From NCBI RefSeq assembly GCF_033118175.1, contig NC_083701.1, positions 7,583,501 to 7,647,500 on the forward strand: DNA of 64,000 nt, in the 5' to 3' direction. Origin of the DNA: Dama dama. Its lineage: Eukaryota > Chordata > Mammalia > Artiodactyla > Cervidae. How positions within the stretch are numbered: the first letter of the stretch is position 1; each line of letters starts with the position of its first letter. Made by a program: the position numbers and the translations under genes. The notes beneath the pieces are model-generated. The model saw nothing but the letters and a program-made list of their open reading frames with translations, had not been told where the DNA came from and did not search any database. Shown one piece after another: positions 63,080-64,000 of the stretch.

Positions 63080-64000
63080 TTAACTCATTTGATACAATGG
63101 CTTTCCATGCTCTCTACTTGCTGGCTGATATATTTACTGTCTGTATTCTCATTAGAATGTAAATTTCAGTAGGGTAGAATTTTAACTATTCAATTCTGTA
63201 TCCACAAAGTCTAAAACAGTACCTGGATTTCATTTCCTTTGGATATATGCCTGGAAGTGAGATTGTGGAATCATACAGTCATTCTATTTTTAATTTTTTG
63301 AGGAACGTCCATACTGTTTTCTGTAAAGACTGCACCAATTTACATTCCCACCGAACAGTATACAAGTGTTTCCTCTTCTCCACATCCTCACCAAGACTTC
63401 TCTTTTGTCTTTTTGACAATAGCTGTATATGCTTATACATACATAAAATATAGTAAAATATTCAGCCTTAAAAAAAGAAGGAAATCTTCTCATTTGCAAG
63501 GACAGGAATGAAACTAGAGAATGTTATGCTAAGTGAAATAAGCCAGACTCAGAAAGACAATTCCTTCATGATCTCTCTTACATGTGGAATCTCCAAAAGT
63601 AGAATTTACAAAAGCAGAGAGTAGAACACGGTGACTTCCAGGGACAGGAGGGTGAGGGGAGTGGTGAGATGCTGGTCAAAGGGTAGAAGTTTTAGTTATG
63701 CAGGATGAATAAGTTCTGGAGATGTAAGATTCTGTATGGTGACTATGCTTAATAATATTGTATTGTATACTTGAAATTTGAGAGCAAATTTTGTGCTCTT
63801 ACCACAAACATACAAAATGGTAATTACGTGAGTTGATGGATACGTTAATGAGCTTAATATGATAATCATTTCACAATGTATACATATATCAAAACCACAT
63901 AATATACCTTAAATATGTACAATTTTTATTTGCCAATGATACCATAATAAAGCAGGGAAAAACAAAAGAGTTCCTGGAACTTAGCAGGCATTCAATAAAT
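63080..64000 (+). repeat. L2 3' end, split by an inverted L1
   Basis: The left block 63,080-63,227 has 'cattagaatgtaaatttcag' and 'taaaacagtacctgga'. The right block 63,973-64,000 has 'cctggaacttagcaggcatt' with 'caataaat', the L2 terminal motif. They join at cctgga, which is present on both sides (63,222-63,227 and 63,973-63,978). The right block runs off the window. Confidence 0.8.
63228..63972. mobile_element. L1 3' end with 5' inversion, inside L2
   Basis: The interval 63,228 to about 63,428 is reversed L1 ('tttggatatatgcctggaag', 'ccaatttacattcccaccga'). From about 63,429 the sequence is sense ('aaaatattcagccttaaaaa', 'gctaagtgaaataagccaga', 'cagggacaggagggtgaggg', 'atacttgaaatttgagagca'), ending with A-rich sequence. 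The opposed halves and the 6-bp cctgga duplication indicate a single twin-primed insertion. Confidence 0.88.

Overview
The window is nuclear DNA from a ruminant, most likely a bovid (cattle, sheep, goat or a relative). The evidence is the repeat content: about 25 Bov-tA/Bov-A SINE copies, 11 BovB (RTE-type) LINE copies, CHR-type tRNA-derived SINEs and artiodactyl L1 tails. These lie on an older mammalian background of MIR, L2, MLT1 LTRs, ancient L1, a Tigger element and hAT MITEs. I found no host protein-coding exon, no structural RNA gene, no CRISPR array and no prokaryotic-type operon. Every recognisable coding sequence is a decayed transposon frame. The window therefore looks intergenic or deep-intronic, and the features are mainly a record of nested insertions.

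Layout. 0-7 kb: MIR and L2 remnants (the L2 split by a BovB), a Bov-tA beside an MLT1 LTR, and an ancient L1 (about 3.4-5.6 kb) split by a BovB and by an MLT1 LTR. 7-17 kb: a hAT MITE, BovB tails, a 210-codon frame in a repeat-free island, Bov-tA copies, and a solo LTR of endogenous-retrovirus type (about 10.8-11.9 kb) split by a CHR SINE. 17-23 kb: MIRs, an exact 40-bp tandem duplication, a (GT)n microsatellite, MLT1, Bov-tA and a long CHR-type SINE. 23-30 kb: a 2-kb 5'-truncated L1 abutting a BovB tail, a second inverted L1, an MLT1, a Tigger element split by an L1, and two antisense BovB copies with target-site duplications. 30-41 kb: long stretches without recognised repeats, with scattered Bov-tA, MIR and L2, a head-to-head CHR pair, and a possible conserved noncoding element near 38.7 kb.

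41.7-45.8 kb holds the largest element, a roughly 4.05-kb BovB with a long 5' leader, endonuclease and reverse-transcriptase remnants and an 11-bp target-site duplication. Its frames are broken and the endonuclease GDxN aspartate is replaced, so it cannot be autonomous. 46-64 kb: further Bov-tA, BovB, CHR, L1, MER5 and MIR copies. The window closes with an L2 split by a 5'-inverted L1.

How the parts relate. BovB is known to supply the machinery that mobilises Bov-tA/Bov-A SINEs, and Bov-A is known to derive from BovB ends. Both homologous segments can be read inside the 4-kb BovB here. Insertion order can be read directly: ancient L1, L2, Tigger and MER5 are hosts, while BovB, Bov-tA, CHR and younger L1 are guests. 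I did not find an undescribed biological system. The items most worth checking are the BovB leader, the hairpin at one BovB 5' junction, the 40-bp duplication and the repeat-free islands. Repeat names come from recognising the sequence, not from a database search, and most edges are accurate only to about 5-30 bp unless a duplication is given.
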